A stretch of DNA of 64,000 nucleotides from Azomonas tarimensis (GCF_042648805.1 NZ_JBHRXZ010000001.1:1-64000), one strand, 5' to 3'; shown: positions 28,693 through 37,675, numbered from the stretch's first letter. Numbers and translations are program-made. The notes: generated by a model from the letters alone, not told the origin.

Positions 28693-29877
28693 CTAGAGCC
28701 TGCGGGCCTGCCAACCGGCGAGCAGGAACAGGCAGGCAAGCACCGCCAGCAGCGGCAACCAGCCGGCATGCTCCCAGACATAGCCAGAGGAATAACCCAC
28801 CACGCTCGAGCCCAGATAATAGGCACAGAGGTACAGCGCGGAAGCCTGCGCCTTGGCGCCCCTGGCATTTACGCCGACCTGCCCGCTGGCCACCGAATGC
28901 GCCGCAAAGAAACCCAGCGCGAACAGGCCCAGCCCAACCACGATGCCCGCCAGCCAGGGCGTGGCGCAGAGACCGACTCCTGCCAGCATCAGGCCGATGC
29001 CACCGAGCAGCACCTTGCGTGGCCCGTGGCGCGGCACCAGGCGTCCCGCCCAGCCAGCACTGAAAATGCCTGCCAGATAGACCACGAAGACCAGACCGAT
29101 GACGGTGGAAGACAGGTTGAAGGGGGCGCCGGCCAGCCGAAAGCCCACATAGTTGAACAGCGCGACAAAGCCGCCCATGAGCAGGAAGGACTGTAGAAAC
29201 AATAGTCGCAGCTTCGAATTGCCCAGATGCTCGCGAAAGTTGCCCAGGAGATGGCCGAGCGAAAGCGGCTGGGCGATGAAATGACGGGACGGCGGAAGCA
29301 ACCAGAGAAACAGCGTAAGGCCCACCAGCCCCAGCCCGGCGATGCCACCCAGGGCCAGTTGCCAGCCGCCAATGTCGCTCAACAGGCCGGCCAGGAGCCG
29401 CCCAAGCAACCCGCCCAGCGCCGTGCCGCCAATGTAGAGTCCCATCGCCGCGGGCAAGGCAGCGGGGTCGAACTCTTCTCCCACATAGGCCATGGCCAGC
29501 GCCGGCAGACCGCTGAGGGCCAGGCCCAGCAGCGTGCGCAGCGCCAACAGAAGCTCCCAGGAATCGACCAGCATGCAGGCGAATCCGAGCAGACTGGCCA
29601 GGCCCAGGGCGATCGCCATCACCGACTTGCGCCCCCAGCTCTCGGCCAACGCCCCGGAAATCAGCAGGCAAACGGCCAGGCTCAGGGTCGTCAGCGACAA
29701 TGCCAGGCTGGCGCTCGCCGCCGAGACCGAAAAATGCGCAGCAAGGGACGGAAGCAGCGGCTGGACGCAGTACAACAGCGCAAAGGTGGAAAACCCGGCG
29801 CAGAACAATGCCAGGGTCGCCTTTCGATAACCCTGGCTCCCTCGCGTGTGGTGGGAAGGCACCGCCTCCTCGTACAT
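28693..29877 (-). CDS. MFS transporter, YnfM-like
   Basis: A 394-residue 12-helix major facilitator. The helix 2-3 loop carries the family signature ESWGRKSVMAIAL, and the second half has GRLVPRHGPRKVLLGG at the equivalent position. LYCVQPLLPSLAAHFSVS resembles the YnfM/arabinose-efflux branch. Drug or metabolite export is likely; the substrate is unknown. It converges on sprT (6-base gap) and diverges from the dienelactone hydrolase gene. Confidence 0.88.
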   Translation of the reverse strand: MYEEAVPSHHTRGSQGYRKATLALFCAGFSTFALLYCVQPLLPSLAAHFSVSAASASLALSLTTLSLAVCLLISGALAESWGRKSVMAIALGLASLLGFACMLVDSWELLLALRTLLGLALSGLPALAMAYVGEEFDPAALPAAMGLYIGGTALGGLLGRLLAGLLSDIGGWQLALGGIAGLGLVGLTLFLWLLPPSRHFIAQPLSLGHLLGNFREHLGNSKLRLLFLQSFLLMGGFVALFNYVGFRLAGAPFNLSSTVIGLVFVVYLAGIFSAGWAGRLVPRHGPRKVLLGGIGLMLAGVGLCATPWLAGIVVGLGLFALGFFAAHSVASGQVGVNARGAKAQASALYLCAYYLGSSVVGYSSGYVWEHAGWLPLLAVLACLFLLAGWQARRL

Positions 29878-30060
29878 CGCTGCCCCTCACATGGACCGCG
29901 CCAGCCTAGAAGCTCTGGATTGCGGTCAAAGACCCAGAGACTAGCACAGCAAGCGGTAAAACCTGAGCGACCGGATAGGTCTCTGGCGGATCAGGGGTTC
30001 GCCAGAAACGGGGTTAGCGTCTATGGTTCTGGCATGTTTTCCGGCCCAAGGAGCTTTTCG

Positions 30061-30846
30061 ATGCGTCTACCTCTGTTCAGCCTGCTGTTGATCGGCAGCA
30101 GCCTCGCCTACGCCGAGGTGCAAACCCAGGAAGTCACCTACACCGCCGCCGACGGCACCAGGCTGGTCGGCTATTACGCCTTTGACGATGCGCTGGGCGA
30201 ACAGGCCCGCCCCGGCGTGCTGGTGGTACATGAATGGTGGGGCCTCAACGAATACGCCAAGCGCCGCGCACGGGATCTGGCGGAACTGGGCTACAGCGCC
30301 CTGGCCATCGACATGTACGGCGAGGGGCGCAATACCGAACACCCCAAGGACGCCATGAGCTTCATGCAGCAGGCTACCCAGGACGCCGAGGCCGCCAAGG
30401 CTCGCTTCGTCGCCGCGCTGGACCTGTTGCGCGAGCAGCCGCGGACCGCCGAGCAGATCGGCGCGGTGGGCTACTGCTTTGGAGGCCGGGTGGTGCTCGA
30501 CATGGCCCGCCAGGGCGTCCCGCTCGCTGGTGTGGTCAGTTTCCACGGCGCGCTGGGCACCGAGACCCGCGCCGCGCCAGGCAATGTCACGGCGCGGGTG
30601 CTGGTGCAACATGGCGGCGCCGACAGCATGGTGAGTGCCGAAGACGTCGGTGCGTTCAATGCCGAGATGGTCCAGGCCGACGCCGACTACCGTTTCATCA
30701 ACTACCCCGGCGCGCGCCACGGCTTCACCAATCCCGACGCGGACCGCCACCAGGCCCACGGCGTCGACGTGGCCTATGACCAACAGGCCGACGAGCGTTC
30801 CTGGGCAGCCATGCGCCAGTTCCTGGAGGAAACCTTCGCCCGGTGA
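30061..30846 (+). CDS. Exported dienelactone hydrolase family protein
   Basis: A 261-residue alpha/beta hydrolase with a signal peptide (LFSLLLIGSSLAYA, cleavage about residue 18). The catalytic triad of the DLH family is visible: nucleophile C139 in VGYCFGGRV, D188 in HGGADSMV and H220 in GARHGF; VVHEWWGLNEY supplies the regulatory Glu. Periplasmic DLH-like proteins are widespread in Pseudomonas without known substrates. The upstream region is shared with the divergent MFS gene. Confidence 0.88.
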   Translation: MRLPLFSLLLIGSSLAYAEVQTQEVTYTAADGTRLVGYYAFDDALGEQARPGVLVVHEWWGLNEYAKRRARDLAELGYSALAIDMYGEGRNTEHPKDAMSFMQQATQDAEAAKARFVAALDLLREQPRTAEQIGAVGYCFGGRVVLDMARQGVPLAGVVSFHGALGTETRAAPGNVTARVLVQHGGADSMVSAEDVGAFNAEMVQADADYRFINYPGARHGFTNPDADRHQAHGVDVAYDQQADERSWAAMRQFLEETFAR

Positions 30847-30917
30847 ACCCCGCACAGGGCCGCGCCAACGCGGCCCTCGTGCTAGCATGGCGCACCTTCG
30901 CCCGACCTGCTGCCACC

Positions 30918-31349
30918 ATGCCCGAACACGACTTCCGCTACGCCCTTCTCAACCCTGCCCACACCCTTACCGAATGCCGTGCACTGATGCCGGGACGCTA
31001 CCAGGTCACCGGTACCGGCGGCTCCGTTCGCCCGGGCGATACCCTGCTGGTGACCCTCAAGGGCAGCCGCAGCCTGTCGCAACGCCTGACGGTGGAGAAG
31101 GTCCGTCACCTGATCAATCCGCCCGGTCAGTGGGTAGCGGTAGCCAGCGGACCGGTGTTTCGCGAACTGCGCATCCATCAATGGCAGGTGAACTGCGACG
31201 GTTGCGGTAAAACCCTGGATTTCGAGTTTGCCGTCGACGCAGCGCTGGGACAGGCAGCCCAGGCGCCGGCCGCCGAGGCGCGTATCGCCGAACTGGGCTG
31301 GCAGGGGGACGGCCGTCACTTCTGCCCCACGTGCAAGGAGAAACCGTGA
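30918..31349 (+). CDS. Conserved hypothetical protein with zinc-ribbon-like Cys pairs
   Basis: A 143-residue protein. An N-terminal beta-rich half (GTGGSVRPGDTLLVTLKGS) is followed by CDGCGKTLDFEF and a C-terminal CPTC, which together could bind a metal. I do not recognise a characterised family. The ATG at 30918 gives a plausible N-terminus; 25 upstream codons in frame look non-coding. Its stop overlaps the GTG of the next gene, so the two are coupled. Confidence 0.65.
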   Translation: MPEHDFRYALLNPAHTLTECRALMPGRYQVTGTGGSVRPGDTLLVTLKGSRSLSQRLTVEKVRHLINPPGQWVAVASGPVFRELRIHQWQVNCDGCGKTLDFEFAVDAALGQAAQAPAAEARIAELGWQGDGRHFCPTCKEKP

Positions 31350-31759
31350 ACAGAGCGCTGCCATCTACCCTGCTGCCCATCTTTCTCGGTGCCCTGATCA
31401 GCGGCTGCGCGGTCGATCAGCTGTCGTTGAAAGAGGAGGTCACCTACATAGCCGAATGGATCGGCGACGAGCCGGTGATCGGCCGCCGACCGGTATCGGT
31501 GACCTTCAGCGATGGCCGTGCCTATGGCAACACCGGCTGCAACCACTGGTTCGCCGGCTATCAGCTGGAAGGCCAGCAGTTGCGCTTCGAACAGGCGGGC
31601 ACCACCCGACAGCAATGTGCCGAGCCGATCAGTGATCAGGAGCGACGCTTCCTGGACATTCTGGAGGCGGTGGAACGCTGGGATGTCTCCGATATCGACC
31701 AGCTGCGCCTGTGGCCAGGCGAGGGATCGCCGCTTCGCTTCTGGCCCGCCCCGGACTAA
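31346..31759 (+). CDS. META-domain lipoprotein
   Basis: A 137-residue lipoprotein starting at GTG 31346, with AGGAG six bases upstream and the start overlapping the previous stop (GTGA). The signal FLGALISGC carries the lipobox Cys. The META-type core shows VSVTFSDGRAYGNTGCNHW, the typical glycine/asparagine-rich strand of HslJ/META proteins. It is probably an envelope-stress or surface protein; no function is assigned. Confidence 0.85.
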   Translation: MNRALPSTLLPIFLGALISGCAVDQLSLKEEVTYIAEWIGDEPVIGRRPVSVTFSDGRAYGNTGCNHWFAGYQLEGQQLRFEQAGTTRQQCAEPISDQERRFLDILEAVERWDVSDIDQLRLWPGEGSPLRFWPAPD

Positions 31760-32041
31760 GCGTCACAAAACAGAGCAGCGCGCACCGTGACTGTGCTACG
31801 CCGCCTCCAGCGTGAGCTCGTTCTGTCCCCGGCCGTTCCCGCCTAGCCTGCTCAGCGTCCCGAATTCCGCGGCCCGTGGACTTTCTCAAGGCCAGAACTG
31901 CTTGTTGGCACAGCTTCTGCTTTATTACAAGCAAACCAGTTCTGGGACCCCTGGTACAGGCAGGCCAGGGAGTTCCCTCTTTTATCCTCAGGCGATACCG
32001 ATGCTCCTCTTCGCTCATACGAGCGAGCCGGGGTGTCGCAG
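31760..32041. other. Structured intergenic region between convergent genes
   Basis: This 282-base stretch has no convincing gene. CCAGAACTG (31892-31900) pairs with CAGTTCTGG (31937-31945), with an additional CTTG/CAAG pair inside, making a long hairpin. A second stem CCCTGG/CCAGGG lies at 31949-31970, followed by a pyrimidine-rich run. These may be terminators for the META gene transcript or a small structured RNA. Confidence 0.45.
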
Positions 32042-33097
32042 TCAGAACAGCGGCAGTTGCTCGAAGTCCCCCCGCGTATCCACCAGCCTCACCCCCACGC
32101 CAATCAACCGCACCGGCTTGAGCCCACGGGCGTAGGCATCGCCCAACAGCCCCGCGTAGGCGTCCAACCCCAGCCCGGCCCCCGCCTGCTCCAGTGTGGT
32201 CTGGGTGAAGTCGTGGAATTTGAGTTTCACGAAGGGTTTGCCCGGCCGATAGCCGCTATCCAGGCGCGCAAGGCGACCAGCCAGCTTGTCGAACAGCGCC
32301 GGTAACTGATCGAGACAGGCAGCCAGGTCCTGCAGATCGCGCTCGTAGGTGTGTTCTACACTGACCGACTGGCGCCGGCTCTCCAGGCGCACCGGACGAT
32401 CATCGATACCCCGCGCGAGGCTCCACAAGCGCTCGCCGAAAGCCCCGAACTCGCGCCCCAGCTGCAGGCGGCTCCAGCCGCGCAGATCACCACAGGTTCG
32501 CAAGCCGAGCCGGGCCAACTTTTGCGCGGTGACCTTGCCAACCCCGTGCAGCCGCTCCACCGGCAGGTCATGGACAAAACCCTCGACCTGGTCCGGGGTG
32601 ATGACGAACAGACCATCGGGCTTGTTCCAGTCGCTGGCGATCTTGGCCAGAAACTTGTTCGGCGCCACCCCGGCCGAGACGGTGATACGCAGCTGCGTCC
32701 AGACGCGTCGGCGGATGTCTTCGGCAATGCGCGTCGCGCTGCCGGCGAAGTGCTCACAGTCGCTGACGTCGAGAAAGGCCTCGTCCAACGACAGGGGCTC
32801 GATGCGTTCGGTGTAGCGGGTGAAGATCTCGTGAATCTGCTGTGACGCCTCGCAATAGGCCTCCATGCGCGGCTTGACGATGAGCAGCTCGGGGCACAGG
32901 CGCATGGCGTGCGCCGAAGCCATGGCCGAACGCACACCATAGGCGCGCGCTTCGTAGTTGCAGGTGGAGATGACGCCACGACGGTCGGCCGCCCCGCCCA
33001 CAGCCAGGGGACGCCGTGCCAGCGACGGATCGTCACGCATCTCGATGGCAGCGAAGAAACAGTCGCAGTCGACGTGGATGATTTTGCGCAGCGTCAT
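32042..33097 (-). CDS. dinB: DNA polymerase IV
   Basis: A 351-residue Y-family translesion polymerase. Catalytic carboxylates are in IHVDCDCFFAAIE and in LSLDEAFLDVSD. The dNTP-contact region SACNYEAR-like is present as STCNYEARAYGVRSAM, and the little-finger domain ends with EQLPLF, matching the beta-clamp-binding tail (QLxLF). The ATG at 33097 starts MTLRKIIHVDCDC; upstream codons are spurious. No LexA box is visible upstream. Confidence 0.96.
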   Translation of the reverse strand: MTLRKIIHVDCDCFFAAIEMRDDPSLARRPLAVGGAADRRGVISTCNYEARAYGVRSAMASAHAMRLCPELLIVKPRMEAYCEASQQIHEIFTRYTERIEPLSLDEAFLDVSDCEHFAGSATRIAEDIRRRVWTQLRITVSAGVAPNKFLAKIASDWNKPDGLFVITPDQVEGFVHDLPVERLHGVGKVTAQKLARLGLRTCGDLRGWSRLQLGREFGAFGERLWSLARGIDDRPVRLESRRQSVSVEHTYERDLQDLAACLDQLPALFDKLAGRLARLDSGYRPGKPFVKLKFHDFTQTTLEQAGAGLGLDAYAGLLGDAYARGLKPVRLIGVGVRLVDTRGDFEQLPLF

Positions 33098-33169
33098 TCG
33101 AACAACCGGAGCTCGCCGGGGTCGATTGTCAGGATATCTCCGACACAACCCCGCGCCTCGGAGTCTCCT

Positions 33170-33400
33170 ATGAAAAACATGAATCTCGCTGCCCTGCTGC
33201 TGAGCGGTCTCCTGTCGGGCCTGGCCGTTGCCGACCAACCCAACGGAGCGTCCAATGGAAGGAAGGTACCCGCGGAACAGTCAGCCCAGGTGGGTGAACA
33301 GCATTTCGAGAGACAAGAAACCACGGACGAGCGCGTCAGACAACTGATGCTCGATGATCAGCGCGAGAGCGACGACCAACGCCTGGAAATCAATCCCTGA
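33170..33400 (+). CDS. Small secreted hypothetical protein
   Basis: A 76-residue protein with a signal peptide (LAALLLSGLLSGLAVA, cleavage about residue 21) and a highly charged, likely disordered mature part rich in Gln, Asp, Glu and Arg (ERQETTDERVRQL). GGAG lies 9 bases before the ATG. It diverges from dinB by 72 bases and converges with the next gene. No family recognised. Confidence 0.6.
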   Translation: MKNMNLAALLLSGLLSGLAVADQPNGASNGRKVPAEQSAQVGEQHFERQETTDERVRQLMLDDQRESDDQRLEINP

Positions 33401-33419
33401 CACCGGTCGCCCTGAAGGC

Positions 33420-33806
33420 CTAGCAGTCGCTGTTGGAAAAGCGTTCAGTGGTTACCGACTGCTTGCTCTCATGCTGGACGAACTCATAGCGCAGGGTGGC
33501 ACCTCGGCTCATCAGCTCGCGCAACCCGGTATTGCCGCATACGCTCTGGCTGAGCTGGGCGCGCACCTCACCGGGGTTGTCCCCCATCATCGCCGCCTGC
33601 CGCGGCTGCACGCTGATGTGATTGACCAATTCGCTGCCTTCGACCGTGTAGCCAAGATCCAGCAGATCCTCGTTGATGGCCCGCGGCGTGCCGACATTGC
33701 TTTGCGCCGCGACCTGATCCAGCAACACATCAAGCTCCGGCGCTGTCTGCGCCTGCGCGCCGGTCCAGACGAGACAGAGCGCGATCAGGGTCAACATGGG
33801 TTTCAT
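33420..33806 (-). CDS. Secreted protein of the quorum-sensing-regulated virulence factor-like family
   Basis: A 128-residue exported protein (signal LTLIALCLVWTGAQA). The mature part has the pattern YTVEGSELVNHISVQPRQA, two conserved-looking Cys (SVCGNTG and the C-terminal SNSDC), and similarity in style to the PA3611-type domain annotated as quorum-sensing-regulated. The family name is from memory and its function is unproven. The ATG at 33806 has GAGG upstream; a GTG at 33812 is less likely. Confidence 0.6.
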   Translation of the reverse strand: MKPMLTLIALCLVWTGAQAQTAPELDVLLDQVAAQSNVGTPRAINEDLLDLGYTVEGSELVNHISVQPRQAAMMGDNPGEVRAQLSQSVCGNTGLRELMSRGATLRYEFVQHESKQSVTTERFSNSDC

Positions 33807-33941
33807 AGGCACCTCGATTCAGTTGCGTAAAGCGATATCGACCGGCGTCAGTCAGTGCAGGTTCAGGTCGGTTCGCCGGCAGATGGTGCGCCTGCGGGGC
33901 CGGCTGCTAGACTGCGCGGCCTCAACCGCTCGATCCATACC

Positions 33942-34670
33942 ATGCCCCACGCCGTAGCTCGCCTGCGAGACGAGCGCCTCGCCCGTAGCGCCAAGCCCTT
34001 CATCGCGCGCGGTTCGCGTACTCCACGCTGCCCTCGCTGCCGCATCCCGCACAGCCATTGCCTGTGTGACTGGCTGCCCGCGCCACGGGCCGCTGTCGGC
34101 GTGTGCCTGCTGATGCACGACATCGAGGTGCTCAAGCCGAGCAACACCGGCTGGCTGATCGCCGACGTCGTGAGCGAAACCTGGGCCTTCACCTGGACGC
34201 GCACCGGGGTCGACCCGCGCCTGCCGGCTCTGCTGAACGACCCGCAATGGCAGCCCTTCGTGGTCTTTCCAGGAGAGTACGCCCCACCACAGCGGGTGAC
34301 AGACGAAGCCACCGCGGCGCCCGGCAAGCGTCCGCTGTTCATCCTGCTCGACGCCACCTGGACCGAGGCGCGCAAGATGTTCCGCAAGAGCCCCTATCTG
34401 GACACCTTGCCCGTGCTCAGCCTGCAGCCCGACGCGATGTCACGCTACCGCCTGCGTCGCTCCACCCGGGGCGAGCATCTCTGTACCGCAGAGGTCGCCG
34501 CGCTCTGCCTGGAACTGGCCGGCGAGCACACCACCAGCAGCCTGCTCGACACCTGGCTGGATGCTTTCACCCTTCATTACCTCGCGGCCAAGCGGCAGCG
34601 CCCCGTGCCAGCCGACGAACCAGCGCATCACCTGCTCGCTCTTGAGGAAGACCGGCGTGCTTCAAACTGA
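33942..34670 (+). CDS. tapT: DTW-domain tRNA-uridine aminocarboxypropyltransferase
   Basis: A 242-residue protein with an N-terminal zinc site CPRCRIPHSHCLC and the core LDATWTEARKMFRKSPYL, where the DTW signature reads DATW as in many YfiP/TapT proteins. The family adds an acp group to uridine 47 of tRNAs using SAM. The ATG at 33942 gives MPHAVARLRDERLARS; the reading frame is open further upstream but without family similarity. The symbol follows the E. coli YfiP assignment. Confidence 0.82.
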   Translation: MPHAVARLRDERLARSAKPFIARGSRTPRCPRCRIPHSHCLCDWLPAPRAAVGVCLLMHDIEVLKPSNTGWLIADVVSETWAFTWTRTGVDPRLPALLNDPQWQPFVVFPGEYAPPQRVTDEATAAPGKRPLFILLDATWTEARKMFRKSPYLDTLPVLSLQPDAMSRYRLRRSTRGEHLCTAEVAALCLELAGEHTTSSLLDTWLDAFTLHYLAAKRQRPVPADEPAHHLLALEEDRRASN

Positions 34671-34971
34671 AGCAATCTGACAATCCGGTCAGCTTTTTGG
34701 GGCATTTTTTATTGTATTCGCTACATCATGCCCACCAGAGGCACCTTCCTTTGCCCTGAGAACGCCCAAGCCACGCGGCCTCGCTCGACATGTAGAAAGT
34801 TCCCGATTATGGCCCAGTAATTGCTAAGCCACAGAAGCCTGACCGTTTGGACAACTATTTTTCCGCTTCGCCGAAGGCTTGGCAGAGCACAACGCAGGCA
34901 ACCCCGAACACCAGAAGCCCCTGGCGATCGCGAAGGGCCAAACGCATTATCCTCACAGGAGCACCCGTTAC
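34671..34971. other. Regulatory region upstream of the Tsx-like gene
   Basis: A 300-base non-coding stretch with an AT-rich part at 34695-34725 and the near-palindrome described separately at 34839. No GG-N10-GC sigma-54 signature was found, unlike the other purine transport genes in the window. Confidence 0.45.
34839..34854. promoter_or_regulatory. Near-palindrome, possible RutR-like operator
   Basis: CTGACCGTTTGGACAA lies about 118 bases before the Tsx-type ATG. It resembles the RutR consensus TTGACCANNTGGTCAA with a few mismatches. A RutR-like TetR gene is 2.8 kb away. Binding is inferred only. Confidence 0.35.
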
Positions 34972-35787
34972 ATGAAGCGTCTTTTCTGCACCTCGGCACT
35001 GGCGGCCGGCCTCGCATTCTGTGGCTCGACCCTCGCCTCGCCGATGCTGTGGCACAACAACAGCCTGACCTACCTCTACGGCCAGCACTACAAGGTCGAT
35101 GCGGGCCACATCCAGCAGACCGTTACCTTCGAGCACGCCAGCGGCTGGACCTGGGGCGACGTGTTCACCTTTGTCGACTACAAGTGGTACAACGGCGCCG
35201 AAACCGCCAATCGCGGTCGCGGCCGCACCTACTACGGCGAATTCAGCCCCCGGCTGTCGCTCGGCAAGACCACCGGCCGCGACATGTCCTTCGGACCGGT
35301 CAAGGACGTACTGATCGCCTTCACCTACGAGCGTGGCGAGACCAGCGACTTCGGCGTCGCCAACCAGAACTACCTGCTCGGCCCGGCGGTGGATCTGGCC
35401 GTGCCCGGCTTCGATCGCCTGGCCATCAACACCTATTACCGCAAACCCGACGGCGTACGCGGTCAGGCGGCCGGTCAGTGGCAGATCACGCCGACCTGGG
35501 CCATGACTTTCCCTGTGGGCAAGTCCGACATCCTCTTCGATGGCTACATCGACTGGGTGATCAATGATGTCGGTTCGCCGAACCGGGGCGACTATGTGGC
35601 GAAAAACCTGCACATCAACCCGCAGCTCAAGTATGACCTGGGCAAGGCGCTGGACTGGAAGCCCAAGACTCTCTACGTCGGCATCGAGTACGACTACTGG
35701 AAGAACAAGTATGGCATCGACAACGACGCCGTGCCGTTCGACACCGACCAGAACACCTTCAGCTGGATCGTCAAGGCGCACTTCTGA
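34972..35787 (+). CDS. Nucleoside-specific outer-membrane channel, Tsx family
   Basis: A 271-residue outer-membrane barrel. The signal peptide is SALAAGLAFCGSTLA (cleavage near residue 23). The mature part has many alternating strands (GDVFTFVDYKWYNG, YYGEFSPRLSLGK, YVGIEYDYWKNKYG) and ends with the outer-membrane C-terminal Phe in KAHF. This matches Tsx-type nucleoside porins. The NCS2 permease that follows fits a nucleobase/nucleoside uptake role. AGGAG precedes the ATG. Confidence 0.88.
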   Translation: MKRLFCTSALAAGLAFCGSTLASPMLWHNNSLTYLYGQHYKVDAGHIQQTVTFEHASGWTWGDVFTFVDYKWYNGAETANRGRGRTYYGEFSPRLSLGKTTGRDMSFGPVKDVLIAFTYERGETSDFGVANQNYLLGPAVDLAVPGFDRLAINTYYRKPDGVRGQAAGQWQITPTWAMTFPVGKSDILFDGYIDWVINDVGSPNRGDYVAKNLHINPQLKYDLGKALDWKPKTLYVGIEYDYWKNKYGIDNDAVPFDTDQNTFSWIVKAHF

Positions 35788-35797
35788 TACGCCTGCC

Positions 35798-35819
35798 GCC
35801 GCCCGCCCCCGCGGGCGGC
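35798..35819 (+). terminator. Strong GC hairpin after the Tsx-type gene
   Basis: A perfect 9-bp stem GCCGCCCGC / GCGGGCGGC with a CCCC loop, 10 bases after the stop. It lacks a U-run, so it may act as a Rho-assisted terminator or 3' stabiliser. Confidence 0.45.
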
Positions 35820-36117
35820 CCTCTGCCCGGGCCGCCCCTGCTCGAACGCACCTTGACCGTGCACCAAGCCCACCTGAAGCCCCAAGATGAGGCATCCTGC
35901 CCGCCGCCTCGGCGCCTAATCCCCCGAATGATGTCGCTGCTGCGGCCTGCCCTTTGCCCGCCCCCTCGTTCGGCTTCGCAAAAGCGCGGCCAAAGCGTTT
36001 CAGCACCCTGAACGCCGCCTCTTGCCTCTCACCGCCACCAAGAGGTTGCGCAAGGCGTGACCAGCCGGGCCATCCGCTTGCCGATCGGCCGCAGATCACT
36101 CCCCAAAACCTAAACAC
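35820..36117. other. Intergenic region upstream of the purine permease promoter
   Basis: About 300 bases without a credible gene. It would hold enhancer sites if the downstream sigma-54-type promoter is real. I could not recognise a clear NtrC palindrome in it. Confidence 0.4.
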
Positions 36118-36133
36118 TTGGTCAGGTTTTTGC
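36118..36133 (+). promoter_or_regulatory. Sigma-54-type promoter of the purine permease
   Basis: TTGGTCAGGTTTTTGC has the diagnostic GG and GC dinucleotides separated by exactly 10 bases, and TTTGC matches the -12 consensus. Predicted start is near 36144, leaving a leader of about 65 bases. The left flank CTAAACAC partly completes a palindrome with TTGGTCAG. Confidence 0.62.
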
Positions 36134-36209
36134 AGTAACCCGAGCACCTCACAGACGGGCCACCAAACCCGCAACCACCCTTTCGCGCTCGCCATCCATA
36201 GGTACTGCC

Positions 36210-37589
36210 ATGCAAGATCACTCCGGCGCCGACCTGATTTACGGTCTGGAAGACCGTCCCGCCCCTGCTCCGGCGTTTTTCGCCGCACTGCAGCACATCC
36301 TTGCCAGCTTTGTCGGCGTGATCACCCCACCGCTGGTGATTGGCGCGGTACTGGGACTCGGCGAACACCTGCCCTACCTGATCAGCATGGCCCTCATGGT
36401 CTCGGGTGTGGGCACCTTCATCCAGGCCAGGCGCCCGTTCGGCATCGGCGCCGGAATGATCTGCCTGCAGGGCACCAGCTTCGCCTTTCTCGGCGCGGTC
36501 CTCTCAGCCGGCTTGCTGGTGAAGAGCCGCGGCGGCAGCCCTGAAGACATCCTTGCGATGATCTTTGGCGTGTGCTTTCTCGGCGCGTTCGTGCAGATAT
36601 TCCTCAGCCGCTTCATCGCTCAACTGCGCAAGGTCATAACCCCGCTGGTCACCGGCATCGTCATCACCCTGATCGGGGTCAGTTTGATCAAGGTGGGCAT
36701 CACCGACATCGGCGGCGGCTTCAAGGCAGACGATTTCGGTGCGCCACTCAACCTGGCGCTGGGCGGTCTGGTGCTGATGATCATCATTCTGCTGAACCGC
36801 TCCAGACAGCCCTGGATCCGTCTTTCAGCGATCATTATCGGCCTCGCTGTGGGCAGCCTGGCGGCGTTCTTCAGCGGCAAGCTGGCGCCCCAGCCGCTGC
36901 CGGACCTGCCGCTGATGAGCATCCCGCAGCCGTTCAAGTATGGCTTCGCCTTCGACTGGACGGCCTTTATTCCCGTGGCACTGGTGTACGTGATCAGCAC
37001 CATCGAGACCGTGGGCGACCTCACCGCCAACAGCATGATATCTCGCCGCCCCATCGAGGGACCGGAATACGTGCAACGCCTGCGTGGTGGCATACTCGGT
37101 GACGGTGTCGCCTGCCTGATAGCCTCGGTGTTCAATGCCTTTCCCAATACCACTTTCGCCCAGAACAACGGGGTGATACAGATGACAGGCGTGGCCAGCC
37201 GCTACGTGGGTCTGTACATCGGGATCATCCTGTTCTGCCTGGGGCTGTTTCCTCTCCTCGGCGCGGTGCTGCAGCAGATTCCCAAGCCGGTGCTTGGAGG
37301 CGCCACCCTGATCATGTTCGGTAGCGTCGCCGCCGCCGGCATCCGCATCCTCGCTCAGGTGAAACTGGACCGACGCAACATGCTGGTGATCGCCGCTTCG
37401 TTCGGCGTCGGCCTCGGCATCAACGCCCAGCCGGAGCTCCTGCACCAGATGCCCCAGCTGGTGCAGAACCTGTTCGACTCAGCAATCACCTGCGGCGGTA
37501 TCACCGCCATCGTTCTGGATCTGCTGCTGCCACGCGACGACAGCCGGGACAGCCTGCCCGAAAGCCTCGGCCAGACCCACAAGGCGTGA
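36210..37589 (+). CDS. NCS2-family xanthine/uracil-type permease
   Basis: A 459-residue inner-membrane symporter with about 12-14 helices. Family motifs include QHILASFVGVITPPLVIG near the N-terminus, MICLQGTSFAFLG, VISTIETVGDLTANSMIS (the NCS2 signature with the substrate-binding Glu) and FNAFPNTTFAQNNGVIQMTG. The NAT motif points to the xanthine/urate branch (XanQ/UacT-like), though the exact purine is not certain. Its neighbours are a Tsx-type porin upstream and TetR/LysR regulators downstream. Confidence 0.9.
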   Translation: MQDHSGADLIYGLEDRPAPAPAFFAALQHILASFVGVITPPLVIGAVLGLGEHLPYLISMALMVSGVGTFIQARRPFGIGAGMICLQGTSFAFLGAVLSAGLLVKSRGGSPEDILAMIFGVCFLGAFVQIFLSRFIAQLRKVITPLVTGIVITLIGVSLIKVGITDIGGGFKADDFGAPLNLALGGLVLMIIILLNRSRQPWIRLSAIIIGLAVGSLAAFFSGKLAPQPLPDLPLMSIPQPFKYGFAFDWTAFIPVALVYVISTIETVGDLTANSMISRRPIEGPEYVQRLRGGILGDGVACLIASVFNAFPNTTFAQNNGVIQMTGVASRYVGLYIGIILFCLGLFPLLGAVLQQIPKPVLGGATLIMFGSVAAAGIRILAQVKLDRRNMLVIAASFGVGLGINAQPELLHQMPQLVQNLFDSAITCGGITAIVLDLLLPRDDSRDSLPESLGQTHKA

Positions 37590-37675
37590 CCCATGCGGGC
37601 TGCGACCAACATCGGTATGCTTGCTCGACAGGCCCCATGGCTCGACCAGGTTCAACCGCTTCCAGGTAAAGGATT

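Noticed and set aside
33098..33169. Possible LexA box between dinB and the small secreted gene
   Set aside because: No CTGT-N8-ACAG pattern is present in this gap.
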